DNA from: Chitinophaga polysaccharea
GTDB lineage: Bacteria; Bacteroidota; Bacteroidia; Chitinophagales; Chitinophagaceae
Direction of reading: 5' to 3'
Length of the DNA stretch: 64,000 nt
Assembly (NCBI RefSeq): GCF_902150045.1
Contig: NZ_CABFVU010000001.1
Span: 2,976,001 to 3,040,000, forward strand
Part shown: positions 36,615 to 46,479 of the stretch, piece after piece
Position numbering within the stretch: position 1 is the stretch's first letter
How the letters are laid out: every line of letters starts with the position of its first letter
Notes under the pieces: generated by a model
The model's input: the letters and a program-made list of their open reading frames with translations, nothing else
Told to the model about the DNA's origin: nothing
The model's database searches: none
Position numbers and translations under genes: made by a program

Positions 36615-38186
36615 ATGAAACGGACTTTAATTATCATCATCATAGCGGCGGCGTCTTTATCAGGGTGTAAGAAGATGCTGAACCAGGAGCCAAAAGATAC
36701 TACTTACGAAGAGAAATTCTGGAAGTCGGAAAACGATATGAAGAAAGCATTGGCGGGCGCTTACGCTTCGCTGCGCGCCAACATGCTGGAACAGGACTAC
36801 CTGCATAATCTGGGCGATATGACGCTGGGCGACCAGTTTATCATTATCCGCAGCGGGCCTTATTTTTCTGGCTCCGACTGGAACATCCAGGTGGGCAAGT
36901 TTGAAATGAACTACCTGGGTGTGTTCCGTAATTGGTCGAGGTTTTACAGCACTATCCTGCAAACCAACCTTATACTGGAAAAGCTGCCGCTGGTACCGGA
37001 CAATACTTTCCTGGACGACCCGGAAAAAGGACGGAAGAACATTGCGGGGCAAACCCTTTTTATCCGCTCCTATGTATACTTCCAGCTGCTCCGTACTTTC
37101 GGCGATGTGCCGCTGGTGCTTACACCAGACCCGGACCCTATTGCCAATAAACCATTGGCCCGCACCGATAAGAACGTGGTGGTGCAGCAGATACTGAACG
37201 ATCTTGATTCCGCCGCCAATTGCCTGGATATGACTTACGAAGTGGATGCCAGCAGGGGTACCGTACCCAATAAAGCGGTAGTAATGGCGCTGCAAGCGCA
37301 GGTGTACCTGTGGCGTGCCTGTGTGATCAGGAAACCGGCCTTTGAAGCCACCCCTGATATGGCAGATGTAGCCAAAGCATCTGCCCTGGTGGAAAGTATT
37401 GTAAGCAGTGGCTTGTATGGCCTGCCCGCGGCTGGTGGTAAGGTAGACAGCATCCAGTATGCAAAGGTATTTATCGGTAACACCCGCGAGAGTATTTTTG
37501 AGCTGTATACCCGTTATGCGTATAATGAAGGATCTAATAACCTGATGCCCATTAAGTTCCTGAGAATACCGGTGCTGGCAAAAACAGATTGGAGCCCCCT
37601 GCTGCTGGGCAACAGTTTTGTGAGCAATCTATACCCGCGGATCATTCAGACGGGACCCAATCCTGAAGACACTATACCGAATACGGATATACGAAGAGGA
37701 TTATTTCTTTATGACGCAGACGGTGCCCAACCCATCTTTACAAAATACAGCAACATAATTTACAATAATCCTAATCAACAGGCAGAACCTTATCTCGATA
37801 ATAATGTTTCCCTGATCCGCTATGCAGATGTGTTGCTGAACCGCATGGAGATAGCCGTGTATAAAGGACAGCTGGGTGAAGCCTATGCGCAGCTGCGGAG
37901 CTTCCGCCGTTCGCGTAACCTCCCGCAGATGGATTCAGCGCTGTATGTGAGCGAATCGCCGCTTACTTACAACAGCCTGCTGGATGAGATCATGACCGAG
38001 CGCTCGCGGGAGCTGTTTATGGAAGGACAGCTTTATTTCGACGATGTGAGAATGAAACGCTCCGTAGTTCCCTGGCTAACGCCCGCAAGGTATAACCAGG
38101 AAGGTTACCTGATGCCGCTGGATCCTGCGTTGTTTAACAATAACAGGCTGCTGGTGCAGAATAAGTACTGGGCAGGTAAAATTTAG
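36615..38186 (+). CDS. SusD/RagB-like outer-membrane lipoprotein
   Basis: A 523-residue lipoprotein with lipobox SLSGC (Cys18). The TPR core helix QTLFIRSYVYFQLLRTFGDVP and the C-terminal ERSRELFMEGQLYFDDVRM are standard SusD features, and LNQEPKDTTYEEKFWKSEND is the usual N-terminal region after the lipid anchor. It forms the surface lid of the SusC partner. Operon spacing: 18 bp after SusC, 21 bp before the fasciclin gene. Confidence 0.94.
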   Translation: MKRTLIIIIIAAASLSGCKKMLNQEPKDTTYEEKFWKSENDMKKALAGAYASLRANMLEQDYLHNLGDMTLGDQFIIIRSGPYFSGSDWNIQVGKFEMNYLGVFRNWSRFYSTILQTNLILEKLPLVPDNTFLDDPEKGRKNIAGQTLFIRSYVYFQLLRTFGDVPLVLTPDPDPIANKPLARTDKNVVVQQILNDLDSAANCLDMTYEVDASRGTVPNKAVVMALQAQVYLWRACVIRKPAFEATPDMADVAKASALVESIVSSGLYGLPAAGGKVDSIQYAKVFIGNTRESIFELYTRYAYNEGSNNLMPIKFLRIPVLAKTDWSPLLLGNSFVSNLYPRIIQTGPNPEDTIPNTDIRRGLFLYDADGAQPIFTKYSNIIYNNPNQQAEPYLDNNVSLIRYADVLLNRMEIAVYKGQLGEAYAQLRSFRRSRNLPQMDSALYVSESPLTYNSLLDEIMTERSRELFMEGQLYFDDVRMKRSVVPWLTPARYNQEGYLMPLDPALFNNNRLLVQNKYWAGKI

Positions 38187-38207
38187 TTTCCATCCAAATC
38201 ATTTATC

Positions 38208-38879
38208 ATGAAGATCATTCATTTGCTGCTCGGATCACTGCTGATCCTGGCTGCATGTAAAAAAGATAATTACCTCGTTAACGAGGGCGGTACCGACCGC
38301 GAAAGGATCAGGAAAATGTCGAGCTACGATTTCCTGAAAGAAAGCAAAGTGCTGGATACTGTGGTTATGCTGATAGACCGTGCAGGTATGAAAGACGAGA
38401 TCAATGGCGACATTACTTTTTTCCCGCCAACCAATGCCGGTGTCAACAATTTCCTGGCACAGCAAACACGTGCCTTGCAACGGAAATACAATAATGAGAA
38501 CCTCAAATTTACGTTGGATAGTCTGACTGCCGACAGTATTAAGTTCTTTATGCGCCGGCATATTTTCAAGGGGGTGATAGATAAAAGCGCGCTGGGTTAT
38601 ACAAAGAAAAGTTTTGTCAATATTAACAGTGAAGGAAATTACTTCCTGTTGCTGGAGAAGTACTATATCGATGTAAGCGGTATCCGCTCTACCACCAACA
38701 GGATACAGATCCGGCGTGTATTCGGTTTGGCCGATGAAGATGTACCGGATGGCACAGAGAACAAAGAGCCGGATTTTTACGCCTATGTCCAAACCTCTGA
38801 AGTGCGTACTGCCACGGGGATGGTGCATGTACTGGAGGCCAACGCCAACCTCGGATTTTACATTTACAGGGAAAACTAA
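38208..38879 (+). CDS. Fasciclin-domain lipoprotein
   Basis: A 223-residue surface lipoprotein (lipobox ILAAC, Cys17) made mostly of one fasciclin (FAS1-like) domain. Visible are DITFFPPTNAGVNNFL (the NAF motif region) and TGMVHVLEANANLGFY (the C-terminal H-box-like VHVLE). Such proteins occur in the third position of many Bacteroidetes SusC/SusD loci and are thought to bind glycan or stabilise the complex, but a direct role is not established. It is in the operon with SusC, SusD and the next lipoprotein. Confidence 0.82.
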   Translation: MKIIHLLLGSLLILAACKKDNYLVNEGGTDRERIRKMSSYDFLKESKVLDTVVMLIDRAGMKDEINGDITFFPPTNAGVNNFLAQQTRALQRKYNNENLKFTLDSLTADSIKFFMRRHIFKGVIDKSALGYTKKSFVNINSEGNYFLLLEKYYIDVSGIRSTTNRIQIRRVFGLADEDVPDGTENKEPDFYAYVQTSEVRTATGMVHVLEANANLGFYIYREN

Positions 38880-38888
38880 AAAAATAAG

Positions 38889-39854
38889 ATGACCATGAAA
38901 TATATCTTATTCGTTGCTGCCGCATTGCTGGGTATGACTGCCGCATGTACCAAAGTGGAAGAAGGCTTCCTGAGCGATGGTATCCGCTATAAAAGTCCTG
39001 AAATATTTATTCCCAAAGGGATTACCGCCCGTTATCCCGGTATTTTATTTGATGGCTCCACGCCGCCGGTAACATTTGAAATGCTGGAGATACGCCCTGT
39101 GGGCGGGGGAAAGCTACCGGGAGCATTTACTACCAGGTACCCGGTATGGGTATTTAAAGATAAAATGTCTTTTGACCCGGATACCGATACCACCATTAAA
39201 TTATTGCGCGCAAAGCAGGATAGTTTGCAGGAACTGCCTTTTGAGTTTAACCCGGTGAATGGTGGTTTCCTCTTTAAATCGCCTTCCGTCAATATTCCCA
39301 ATGGCGTGTATGAATTTGATGTGAAGGCCACTAATGTGAACGGCAGCAAGGTGTATAAGAACATTGCCCGTTTGCATATTGAAGACCCGGAGTATATCCG
39401 GATGACGGAGGTACCCGTGATACCCGGTTATGATTCTGTTACCAATACTTTCCCCGGCGAAGCAAAAGGAACAATGGAATTAAAACGTATATCCACTACC
39501 GGTACTACGGTGATGCTAAAGATCATGGATAAGAACGGTAAATTGTTTAATCCGAAGAATGGGGAAGTGATCACACGGGGCGATCGTCCTTCATTTACTT
39601 CGTATGCAAAATTTAACCCGGTGATCGTAACAGATACGGCGTTGATCACGGATTATGCGATTGCGCCCTATCCTGCAAAGCTGATCCCGGGCTATGTAAA
39701 TTACCTGATCTATTACAGGATCCCGGCCTGGTTTATCAAAATGAACGGAGCCCCGGCCAAGGCCTGGGCTGCCAACCCGCGGTTCGGTTTCCAGATATTG
39801 TTTGAAGGTAGTTATGAAGTGACTATAAGATTGCCGAATGTGACGAAATTGTAG
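38889..39854 (+). CDS. Surface lipoprotein, DUF5007-like
   Basis: A 321-residue lipoprotein (lipobox LGMTAAC) with no catalytic motif. The body is beta-rich (for example GNYEFDVKATN-type strands, as in NGVYEFDVKATNVNGSKVY), resembling the DUF5007 proteins found next to fasciclin lipoproteins in Bacteroidetes polysaccharide loci; this is recalled, not searched. A later ATG at 38895 is equally possible. It is probably a surface glycan-binding protein, an inference from context. It is the last gene before operator 4. Confidence 0.7.
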   Translation: MTMKYILFVAAALLGMTAACTKVEEGFLSDGIRYKSPEIFIPKGITARYPGILFDGSTPPVTFEMLEIRPVGGGKLPGAFTTRYPVWVFKDKMSFDPDTDTTIKLLRAKQDSLQELPFEFNPVNGGFLFKSPSVNIPNGVYEFDVKATNVNGSKVYKNIARLHIEDPEYIRMTEVPVIPGYDSVTNTFPGEAKGTMELKRISTTGTTVMLKIMDKNGKLFNPKNGEVITRGDRPSFTSYAKFNPVIVTDTALITDYAIAPYPAKLIPGYVNYLIYYRIPAWFIKMNGAPAKAWAANPRFGFQILFEGSYEVTIRLPNVTKL

Positions 39855-39943
39855 GTATAGAGAAGCCTTGAATGACCGGCCGGTTGACAGGGACGAAATC
39901 AGTAAAACCCGCTACCGGACCAGAATCCTGGTTATGACAAATA

Positions 39944-39960
39944 ATTGTTATTAAGACAAT
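39944..39960. promoter_or_regulatory. Candidate AraR operator 4 (ATTGT-N7-ACAAT)
   Basis: ATTGTTATTAAGACAAT lies 38 bp before the GH127 start and is followed directly by TGTAAAAC. It marks a separate promoter for the GH127-GH51 pair, since 144 bp separate them from the DUF5007-like gene. Confidence 0.55.
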
Positions 39961-39998
39961 TGTAAAACATTATATTAGAAGATAATAAAAAAAAGGGT

Positions 39999-42413
39999 AT
40001 GAGATCATTTTGGGGAAAAGCGGCGCTGGCAGGCGCGGGGATGCTGATGGCCGGCTCTGCAGTGCAGGCGCAGCTGCAGAAAGATTATCCGATCAAACCG
40101 GTAGCCTTTACACAGGTAAGGGTGAACGATCATTTCTGGGCGCCGAAGATAAGGACCAATGCCACGGTAACAATTCCGTATACCCTGGAGCAATGTAAGA
40201 AAACAGGGCGCATTGATAACTTTCTGCGTGCTGCAGGAAAGCTGCCGGGCGATAAGCTTACAGAGTACACCTTTGATGATACCGACCTGTATAAAATAAT
40301 AGAAGGGGCTTCCTATGGGCTACAGATGCAGCCCAATCCCGGGCTGGAGAAGTACCTGGATACGCTGATCAGTATCATAGGCGCCGCACAGGAAAAAGAC
40401 GGGTATCTCTATACTTTCCGTACCGTGAAAGCGGCCAAACCGCATCAATGGATAGGGAGTAAACGATGGGAGAAAGAAGAGGACCTGAGTCATGAACTGT
40501 ATAACTCCGGCCACCTGTTTGAAGCTGCCGTTGCGCATTACCAGGCTACCGGCAAAAGAACGCTGCTCGATATTGCTATCCGCAACGCGGATTTATTGGT
40601 GAAGGATTTCGGCTGGGGCAAAGAAGAAAAATTCCCGGGCCACCAGATAGTGGAAACAGGGCTTACCCGTCTTTACAGGGTAACCGGCAACAAAGCCTAC
40701 CTGGACCTGGCCAAATTTTTCCTGGATGTTCGCGGGCCGGGTACCCCATACAGCCAGGAATACAGCCAGTCGCACAAAAAAGTGACCGACCAGCACGAAG
40801 CCGTAGGGCATGCAGTACGCGCTACTTACATGTACACCGGCATGGCCGATGTAGCTGCCTTAACAGGCGACCGCAAATACCTGGCAGCCATCGATGATAT
40901 CTGGGATGATGTGATAGACCGGAAACTGTACATTACAGGCGGGATTGGCGCTACCGGCGCCGGTGAAGCATTCGGCGCTGCGTATGAACTGCCGAACATG
41001 TCGGCTTATGCGGAAACCTGTGCAGCTATTGCCAATGTATACTGGAACAGCCGTATGTTCCTCCTGCATGGCGACGCTAAATATATTGATGTACTGGAAC
41101 GCACCCTGTATAATGGTTTGCTCTCCGGCGTATCTATCAGCGGCGACCGTTTCTTTTACCCCAACCCGCTGGCCTCAATGGGGCAGCACCAGCGAAGCGC
41201 CTGGTTTGGATGTGCATGTTGTATTTCCAACATGACCCGCTTCCTGCCTTCCATGCCTGGCTATGTGTATGCGCAGAAAGATAATGACCTGTATGTGAAC
41301 CTGTTTGTGGGAGATTCTGCCACCATACAGCTGAAGGCAGGGAAAGTACATCTTGTACAGCAAACGGATTATCCCTGGAATGGGAAAGACGAGATTACCG
41401 TGGATCCGGTGAAGCCTACCACCTTTGCCCTGCGGGTGCGTATTCCGGGTTGGGTGGAGAACAGGCCCGTACCAGGTAACCTGTATTTTGAAGAAGACAG
41501 CGCTGCTGTAAAGATACCCATCCTGCTGAATGGTAACCCCATCGACTATACGATGGAGAAAGGTTATGCCGTGATTAAGCGATCCTGGAAAAAAGGAGAT
41601 AAGGTGACACTGGATTTCCCCATGGAGGTAAAGAAGGTGCTGGCGACTGCCGAAGTAATGGATGATCATTCCCGCTTTGCGCTTGAGCGTGGCCCTATCA
41701 TGTATTGCCTGGAAGGACCGGATAATAAAGATGCCACCGTACAGAATATCGTGGTGGATAAAGCGGCATTGATCTCTCCCGTATACCGTCCTGATCTGCT
41801 CAGTGGTGTAATGACCCTGCAGATGACCGGTACCGCCGCCAGCAGGCAGCTGAATTCCGATTCACTTATCAGCAGCCGGCAAACGGTAACGGCTATACCT
41901 TATTTTTCGTGGGCCAACCGGGGACCCGCTGAAATGACCGTATGGATCCCTTATGAAGCTTCTGCGGCCCGTCCCAAACCAGCGCCCACCATTGCCTCCA
42001 AAAGCAAGGTAACGGCTTCTGTGAAAAACCAGCGGATGTACATGGCGCTGAACGACCAGTATGAACCAAAGGACTCTAAAGATAACAGCGCACTTTACCT
42101 GCACTGGTGGCCGGCCAAAGGCACTACAGAATGGGTGCAGTACACATTCGATACTGCTCATACGGTAAGCAGCTCCAAAGTATACTGGTACGATGATGGC
42201 CCCTTTGGTGGCTGCAGGGTACCCGCTTCATGGAAACTGTATTACAAGGAAGGAACCGAGTGGAAGCCGGTGAATGCTAAAACGCCATACACCACAGCAA
42301 AAGATAAATACAACACCATCACCTTTGACCCGGTGACAACCACGGCGCTGAAGCTGGAAGTGCAATTGCCGGCCGATAATGCCACCGGTATACATGAATG
42401 GATAGTTGAATAA
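39999..42413 (+). CDS. Exported beta-L-arabinofuranosidase, GH127
   Basis: An 804-residue exported enzyme (signal peptide to AVQAQ, 25). The zinc/cysteine centre is Glu339 and Cys341 in YAETCAA, and Cys407-Cys408 in WFGCACC, matching Glu338, Cys340, Cys417 and Cys418 of Bifidobacterium HypBA1. The enzyme therefore probably releases beta-L-arabinofuranose by a retaining mechanism with a cysteine nucleophile. An (alpha/alpha) barrel (about 30-450) is followed by beta domains, and the last 130 residues resemble a discoidin-like binding domain. It ends 2 bp before the GH51 start. Confidence 0.92.
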   Translation: MRSFWGKAALAGAGMLMAGSAVQAQLQKDYPIKPVAFTQVRVNDHFWAPKIRTNATVTIPYTLEQCKKTGRIDNFLRAAGKLPGDKLTEYTFDDTDLYKIIEGASYGLQMQPNPGLEKYLDTLISIIGAAQEKDGYLYTFRTVKAAKPHQWIGSKRWEKEEDLSHELYNSGHLFEAAVAHYQATGKRTLLDIAIRNADLLVKDFGWGKEEKFPGHQIVETGLTRLYRVTGNKAYLDLAKFFLDVRGPGTPYSQEYSQSHKKVTDQHEAVGHAVRATYMYTGMADVAALTGDRKYLAAIDDIWDDVIDRKLYITGGIGATGAGEAFGAAYELPNMSAYAETCAAIANVYWNSRMFLLHGDAKYIDVLERTLYNGLLSGVSISGDRFFYPNPLASMGQHQRSAWFGCACCISNMTRFLPSMPGYVYAQKDNDLYVNLFVGDSATIQLKAGKVHLVQQTDYPWNGKDEITVDPVKPTTFALRVRIPGWVENRPVPGNLYFEEDSAAVKIPILLNGNPIDYTMEKGYAVIKRSWKKGDKVTLDFPMEVKKVLATAEVMDDHSRFALERGPIMYCLEGPDNKDATVQNIVVDKAALISPVYRPDLLSGVMTLQMTGTAASRQLNSDSLISSRQTVTAIPYFSWANRGPAEMTVWIPYEASAARPKPAPTIASKSKVTASVKNQRMYMALNDQYEPKDSKDNSALYLHWWPAKGTTEWVQYTFDTAHTVSSSKVYWYDDGPFGGCRVPASWKLYYKEGTEWKPVNAKTPYTTAKDKYNTITFDPVTTTALKLEVQLPADNATGIHEWIVE

Positions 42414-42415
42414 TT

Positions 42416-44959
42416 ATGGATCGCATAAAACAGGGCTTTTGGGCCATTATCTGCCTGCTGGCGGGCAGTGGCCAGGCCATTGCCCAGAACAGGGCGGAGA
42501 TCAGGGTAAATACCGCAGAAAAAGGGCCTCTTATTCCGTCTACCCTGCATGGTATTTTCTTCGAGGAGATCAGTCATGCCGGTGAAGGCGGGCTATATGC
42601 AGAAATGGTCCAGAACCGCGGTTTTGAGGATCACCGTCTTCCGCCGGGTACCAGGCTGGAAAACGGGTGGCTGGTGCCTTTCCCGCGTAAGCCGCATTTC
42701 ATGCTGAACAGGCAGGTATCCGACTGGAAAATGGAATGGCCCCTGAAAAGTCAGTGGCCTGCCTGGCATGCAGAAAATAATGCACAGCTTTCCCTGGTAA
42801 CAGATCACCCGCTGAATACCATTACACCGCATGCCATGCAGGTGAAAGCGGTAGAGAAAGGCGGGGCGCTGGTCAATGAAGGGTTCTGGGGAATGAACGT
42901 GGAAAAGAACGCCCGCTACCGTCTTTCTTTTTTTGCCAGTAACGTGAAAGGATATACGGGAGAAGTAAAAGTTTCACTGCAAACAACCAGCGGGCAAATA
43001 TTGGCAGATACTATATTCCACGTAAGCGGGGCCGCTGCATGGAAGAAATACAATGCTGTGCTCACTGCAAAGGCGGGCGACTCTACCGCCCGCCTGGTGC
43101 TTACCCTTCAGCAGCCCGGCACCCTCTTGCTGGACATGGTATCGTTATTCCCTATGCATACTTTCATGGACCGCCCCAATGGAATGCGTGCAGACCTGGC
43201 CACGCTCATTCAGCAAATGAAGCCGGCCTTTGTGCGCTGGCCCGGCGGCTGTTATGTGGAAGGGATTACGGTAGAAAGTGCGCCCGACTGGAAAACCACG
43301 CTGGGCCCGCTGGAGCAGCGTACGCCTACGTATAGCCCCTGGGGTTACTGGAGCAGCAATGGCTTTGGCTATCACGAATACCTGCAGTTTTGTGAGGATA
43401 TCAATGCCGCAGCGTTGTATGTTTTCAACGTGGGGATTTCCTGTGAATACCGCAGCGGCACATTTGTGCCGGACGACAGCGTAGCGCCGTATATACAAAG
43501 CGCGCTGGATGCTATTGAATATGCTATTGGCCCCGTTACCTCAAAGTGGGGAAAACAACGCGCAGCCAACGGCCACCCGGCGCCGTTTCCGCTCAAATAC
43601 GTGGAAGTAGGCAACGAACAACATGGCCCGGATTATGCCAAACGTTATAACCGTTTTTATGATGCTATTCATAAAAAATATCCGCAGATAGGCATTATCG
43701 CCAGCATGGGTATCGGGGATGTAAACCGGCATACGCTCGACAGTATGCAACATACAGACATCGTGGATGAACATGCCTATAAAGCGGCAGGATGGAGCCA
43801 ACGCAATTTTGACCACTTCGATAAGTACAAGCGGGGGCACTGGGATATGTATGTGGGAGAGTATGCCACGAATGCAGGCGTAGGAGCCGGCAATCTTCAG
43901 GCAGCCCTCAATGATGCGGTGTATGTAATGAGTATGGAAAAGAATGCAGACCTGGTAAAGATGAGCAGTTATGCGCCGCTGCTGGTGAATGAACATGACG
44001 TGGACTGGCCCGTGAATCTCATCCACTTCAATGCAGGCGCCAGTTTTGCCAGGATCTCTTATTATGCGATTAACATGCTGAATGATCATAAGGCTACTTT
44101 TAATTACCCGGTAACCACTACCTTGTTCCCGGAAGAAAAGCCGGCGCCAAAGTTCGGGGGAGGTATTGGCCTTGCTACCTGGGACACAGAAGCGGAGTAT
44201 AAAGACATCACCGTGGTACAACAGGGCGATACCGTTTATAACAGCCGCCGTGATCCACAGCTGGCAGACTGGCTCCCTGTAAGAGGCAGTTGGAAAAAAC
44301 AGGCCGGTTTGCTTGCACAAACAGCAGAAGGCGCACAGCAACTGGCCATCCTGAAAGGGCATCACTTTAATGCCTATACGCTTTCGCTGAAAGCCAGGAA
44401 AACAGGCGGTGTAAACGCATTTATTATTCCTTTTGCGGTAAAGGATACCAATACCTGCCTGCGTGCCCATATCGGTTCCTGGCTGAATTCCAATGCCATG
44501 TTTGAAAGTCTTACCAACGGGTATGATGTTGCCGGGATCAGCAACCCGGTGCGATTGAAAGCGCCGCTGGAATCAGGCCGCTGGTATAATATCCGTTTGG
44601 AAGTGGATAATGAAGAAGTAAGGTGTTATATAGATGATTCCCTGTTGATGACCTACCGTGAGCCACCTTCATTATTTTCCATTGCCGGGAAAGATGAAAA
44701 GACGGGAGATATTATTCTTAAGATCGTGAATGCCGGGAACACTCCTGTAAAAGCAGACATCAGTCTTAATGGTATAGCAGTTAACCCGGTAGCGGAAGTG
44801 ATCACTTTAACAGCAGACAAACCGGAAGCTGAAAACTCTTTTACAGCACCGGAAGCCTGCACTCCGCATAGCTCCGCTATCCATAATGCAGCAGCACAGT
44901 TCAGCTGGGAAGTGCCTGCGCAGTCGGTAAACGTTATCCGTCTTAAACCGGCTGTATAA
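42416..44959 (+). CDS. Exported alpha-L-arabinofuranosidase, GH51, with insert domain
   Basis: An 847-residue secreted GH51 enzyme (signal peptide to AIAQ, 24). It has a CBM4/9-like domain (about 85-250), the barrel with RWPGGCYVEG, acid/base Glu401 in VEVGNEQHG and nucleophile Glu482 in YVGEYATN. Residues about 600-760 hold a concanavalin/LamG-like beta-sandwich inserted into the C-terminal part, for example LSLKARKTGGVNAF and SGRWYNIRLEVDNEEVRC. This makes it larger than the enzyme at 15213. It is coupled with GH127, suggesting joint attack on alpha- and beta-arabinofuranosyl branches. Confidence 0.92.
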   Translation: MDRIKQGFWAIICLLAGSGQAIAQNRAEIRVNTAEKGPLIPSTLHGIFFEEISHAGEGGLYAEMVQNRGFEDHRLPPGTRLENGWLVPFPRKPHFMLNRQVSDWKMEWPLKSQWPAWHAENNAQLSLVTDHPLNTITPHAMQVKAVEKGGALVNEGFWGMNVEKNARYRLSFFASNVKGYTGEVKVSLQTTSGQILADTIFHVSGAAAWKKYNAVLTAKAGDSTARLVLTLQQPGTLLLDMVSLFPMHTFMDRPNGMRADLATLIQQMKPAFVRWPGGCYVEGITVESAPDWKTTLGPLEQRTPTYSPWGYWSSNGFGYHEYLQFCEDINAAALYVFNVGISCEYRSGTFVPDDSVAPYIQSALDAIEYAIGPVTSKWGKQRAANGHPAPFPLKYVEVGNEQHGPDYAKRYNRFYDAIHKKYPQIGIIASMGIGDVNRHTLDSMQHTDIVDEHAYKAAGWSQRNFDHFDKYKRGHWDMYVGEYATNAGVGAGNLQAALNDAVYVMSMEKNADLVKMSSYAPLLVNEHDVDWPVNLIHFNAGASFARISYYAINMLNDHKATFNYPVTTTLFPEEKPAPKFGGGIGLATWDTEAEYKDITVVQQGDTVYNSRRDPQLADWLPVRGSWKKQAGLLAQTAEGAQQLAILKGHHFNAYTLSLKARKTGGVNAFIIPFAVKDTNTCLRAHIGSWLNSNAMFESLTNGYDVAGISNPVRLKAPLESGRWYNIRLEVDNEEVRCYIDDSLLMTYREPPSLFSIAGKDEKTGDIILKIVNAGNTPVKADISLNGIAVNPVAEVITLTADKPEAENSFTAPEACTPHSSAIHNAAAQFSWEVPAQSVNVIRLKPAV

Positions 44960-44994
44960 CGCCGCCAATGATACATTGCCATGGCAACGGTTAA

Positions 44995-45141
44995 ACGCCA
45001 ACAGCCAATGATCTGCTGGAATGGAGATGGGATGCGCTTTGCAGCGGGAACAATTATTACCTGGTGAATATTACGGTGGAAAAAGAAGCATTACTGGAAC
45101 CGGAAATACAGCGGTTACTGCATGCGCATCTTATTCAGTGA
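44995..45141 (+). other. Open frame without start codon, possible lost-gene tail
   Basis: One frame stays open for 48 codons before TGA at 45139, without a start codon. It has protein-like composition (including SGNNYYLVNITVEKEALLEP). No family is recognised. It could be the 3' end of a gene lost upstream or chance. It overlaps the end of the membrane-protein gene by 11 bp. Confidence 0.2.
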
Positions 45142-45547
45142 TCACTTCAGTTTCTTCCTTATGCCTTGGTTGGTAATACAGGTAGTAATAAGCCAGTATC
45201 AGTATCCCGGTAACAAAAGGGATCAGTGCAAGATGTTTGTAAGTAATATCGCCGGTGATCACCATGGTATCAAAGTGGAAGAATTCGCTGATCATCCAGT
45301 AGGAATTGGCTGCAATCCATACGGTAATAGCTACATTATGGCACAGCTCCGACATAAACTGGCGGGTACGCCATGCAATAACGATGGATATGATCAGTGT
45401 AGGAAAGATCATCGCAAAGCCCAGCGGTTTCCATATCATACACCAGCTGATATCTTTCAACAGCCAGAAAACAATATGAAGGTTTTCCATCTTACGGTAA
45501 CTTAAAGGAATGCTGTATACCGGCGAAGTGGTGGCTTGTTTGCTCAT
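45131..45547 (-). CDS. Conserved-looking small inner-membrane protein, function unknown
   Basis: A 138-residue protein with four hydrophobic segments (about 24-39, 41-59, 68-88 and 104-125) and a charged C-terminal tail RHKEETEVITE. A His and Glu occur at membrane edges (MSELCHNVAI, SEFFHFDTM). No family is recognised with confidence. It is divergent from the lysophospholipase-like gene, 84 bp apart. An internal ATG at residue 20 is a possible alternative start. Confidence 0.7.
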   Translation of the reverse strand: MSKQATTSPVYSIPLSYRKMENLHIVFWLLKDISWCMIWKPLGFAMIFPTLIISIVIAWRTRQFMSELCHNVAITVWIAANSYWMISEFFHFDTMVITGDITYKHLALIPFVTGILILAYYYLYYQPRHKEETEVITE

Positions 45548-45631
45548 GTGTGTTGTTCAGTTAATTTTACCTGGTTGAAATCGGGCGTAAAGATATTCTT
45601 TATCTTCGTTTCTGCACCAGCACTTCCGGCT

Positions 45632-46450
45632 ATGAATGAATTTTACTGGTTTTACCAGCGCACCAGGTTTCATGGTATTAACTGGATCCCCGCCAGTTTC
45701 GGGCGGGTTATGATCATTGTACATGGGATAGGGGAACATACGGGCCGTTACGATCATGTAGCTTCCTTTTTTATGAAAGAGGGATATGCCGTGATAGGTA
45801 TCGATCATTATGGCCACGGCCGGAGCGATGGTGCGAAAGGCGCTTCCAGGGGCTTTGCGTTTATGTTTGATTACCTGCAGAGCTTTGTCCGCTATGTGGA
45901 AGACACTTACCGGAAGCCCGTGGTAATGTACGGTCATAGTATGGGTGGAGGCGTGCTCACAGGATTCCTGCTCCGCCGGCAGCCGGTGATCCTGGCGGCT
46001 GTTATTTCTGCGCCGGCGCTCATCATCGGTATGCGTCCCGGAGGCTTCCTGAAGGGAGTGCTGAAAATGGCCAGTGCCATAGCTCCCAATCTCCGGATCA
46101 ACCAGGGGCTGGACCTCAATAAAATTTCACATGATAAGTCGGAGGTAGAGAAATTCAGGGCCGACCCGCTGCGTCATGGTAAACTGAGCCTGCGGCTGGC
46201 CAATGATATGATCAGCAACGGCGCCTGGTGCCTGGAACATGCTGCTGAACTGTGTGTGCCCTGCCTGCTCATCCATGGGAACGCCGATGAATTTACGGCT
46301 GTGGAAGGCTCGCGCCTGTTTGCCGTAAGAGCGCCCTCCGCTTTGCTTACGTATCGCGAGTGGGAAGGGATGTATCATGAAATGCATAATGAGCCCGCAA
46401 AGAGGGACATATTGCTGTTTATTGCAGGTTGGCTGAGTAATGTGAGATAA
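45632..46450 (+). CDS. Monoacylglycerol lipase/lysophospholipase-like alpha/beta hydrolase
   Basis: A 272-residue serine hydrolase of the Hydrolase_4 group acting on lysophospholipids or monoglycerides. Ser103 lies in the elbow YGHSMGGG, the oxyanion region is HGIGEHTGRY, the Asp is in IHGNADEFT and the His in YHEMHNE. GIDHYGHGRSDG after the first strand is diagnostic. ATG 45632 gives a normal N-terminus without signal peptide, so it is cytoplasmic or membrane-associated. A TATCTTCG element 23 bp before the ATG resembles a -7 box. Confidence 0.88.
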   Translation: MNEFYWFYQRTRFHGINWIPASFGRVMIIVHGIGEHTGRYDHVASFFMKEGYAVIGIDHYGHGRSDGAKGASRGFAFMFDYLQSFVRYVEDTYRKPVVMYGHSMGGGVLTGFLLRRQPVILAAVISAPALIIGMRPGGFLKGVLKMASAIAPNLRINQGLDLNKISHDKSEVEKFRADPLRHGKLSLRLANDMISNGAWCLEHAAELCVPCLLIHGNADEFTAVEGSRLFAVRAPSALLTYREWEGMYHEMHNEPAKRDILLFIAGWLSNVR

Positions 46451-46479
46451 TCAGTAAATTCGTTTTACAATTAATCACT

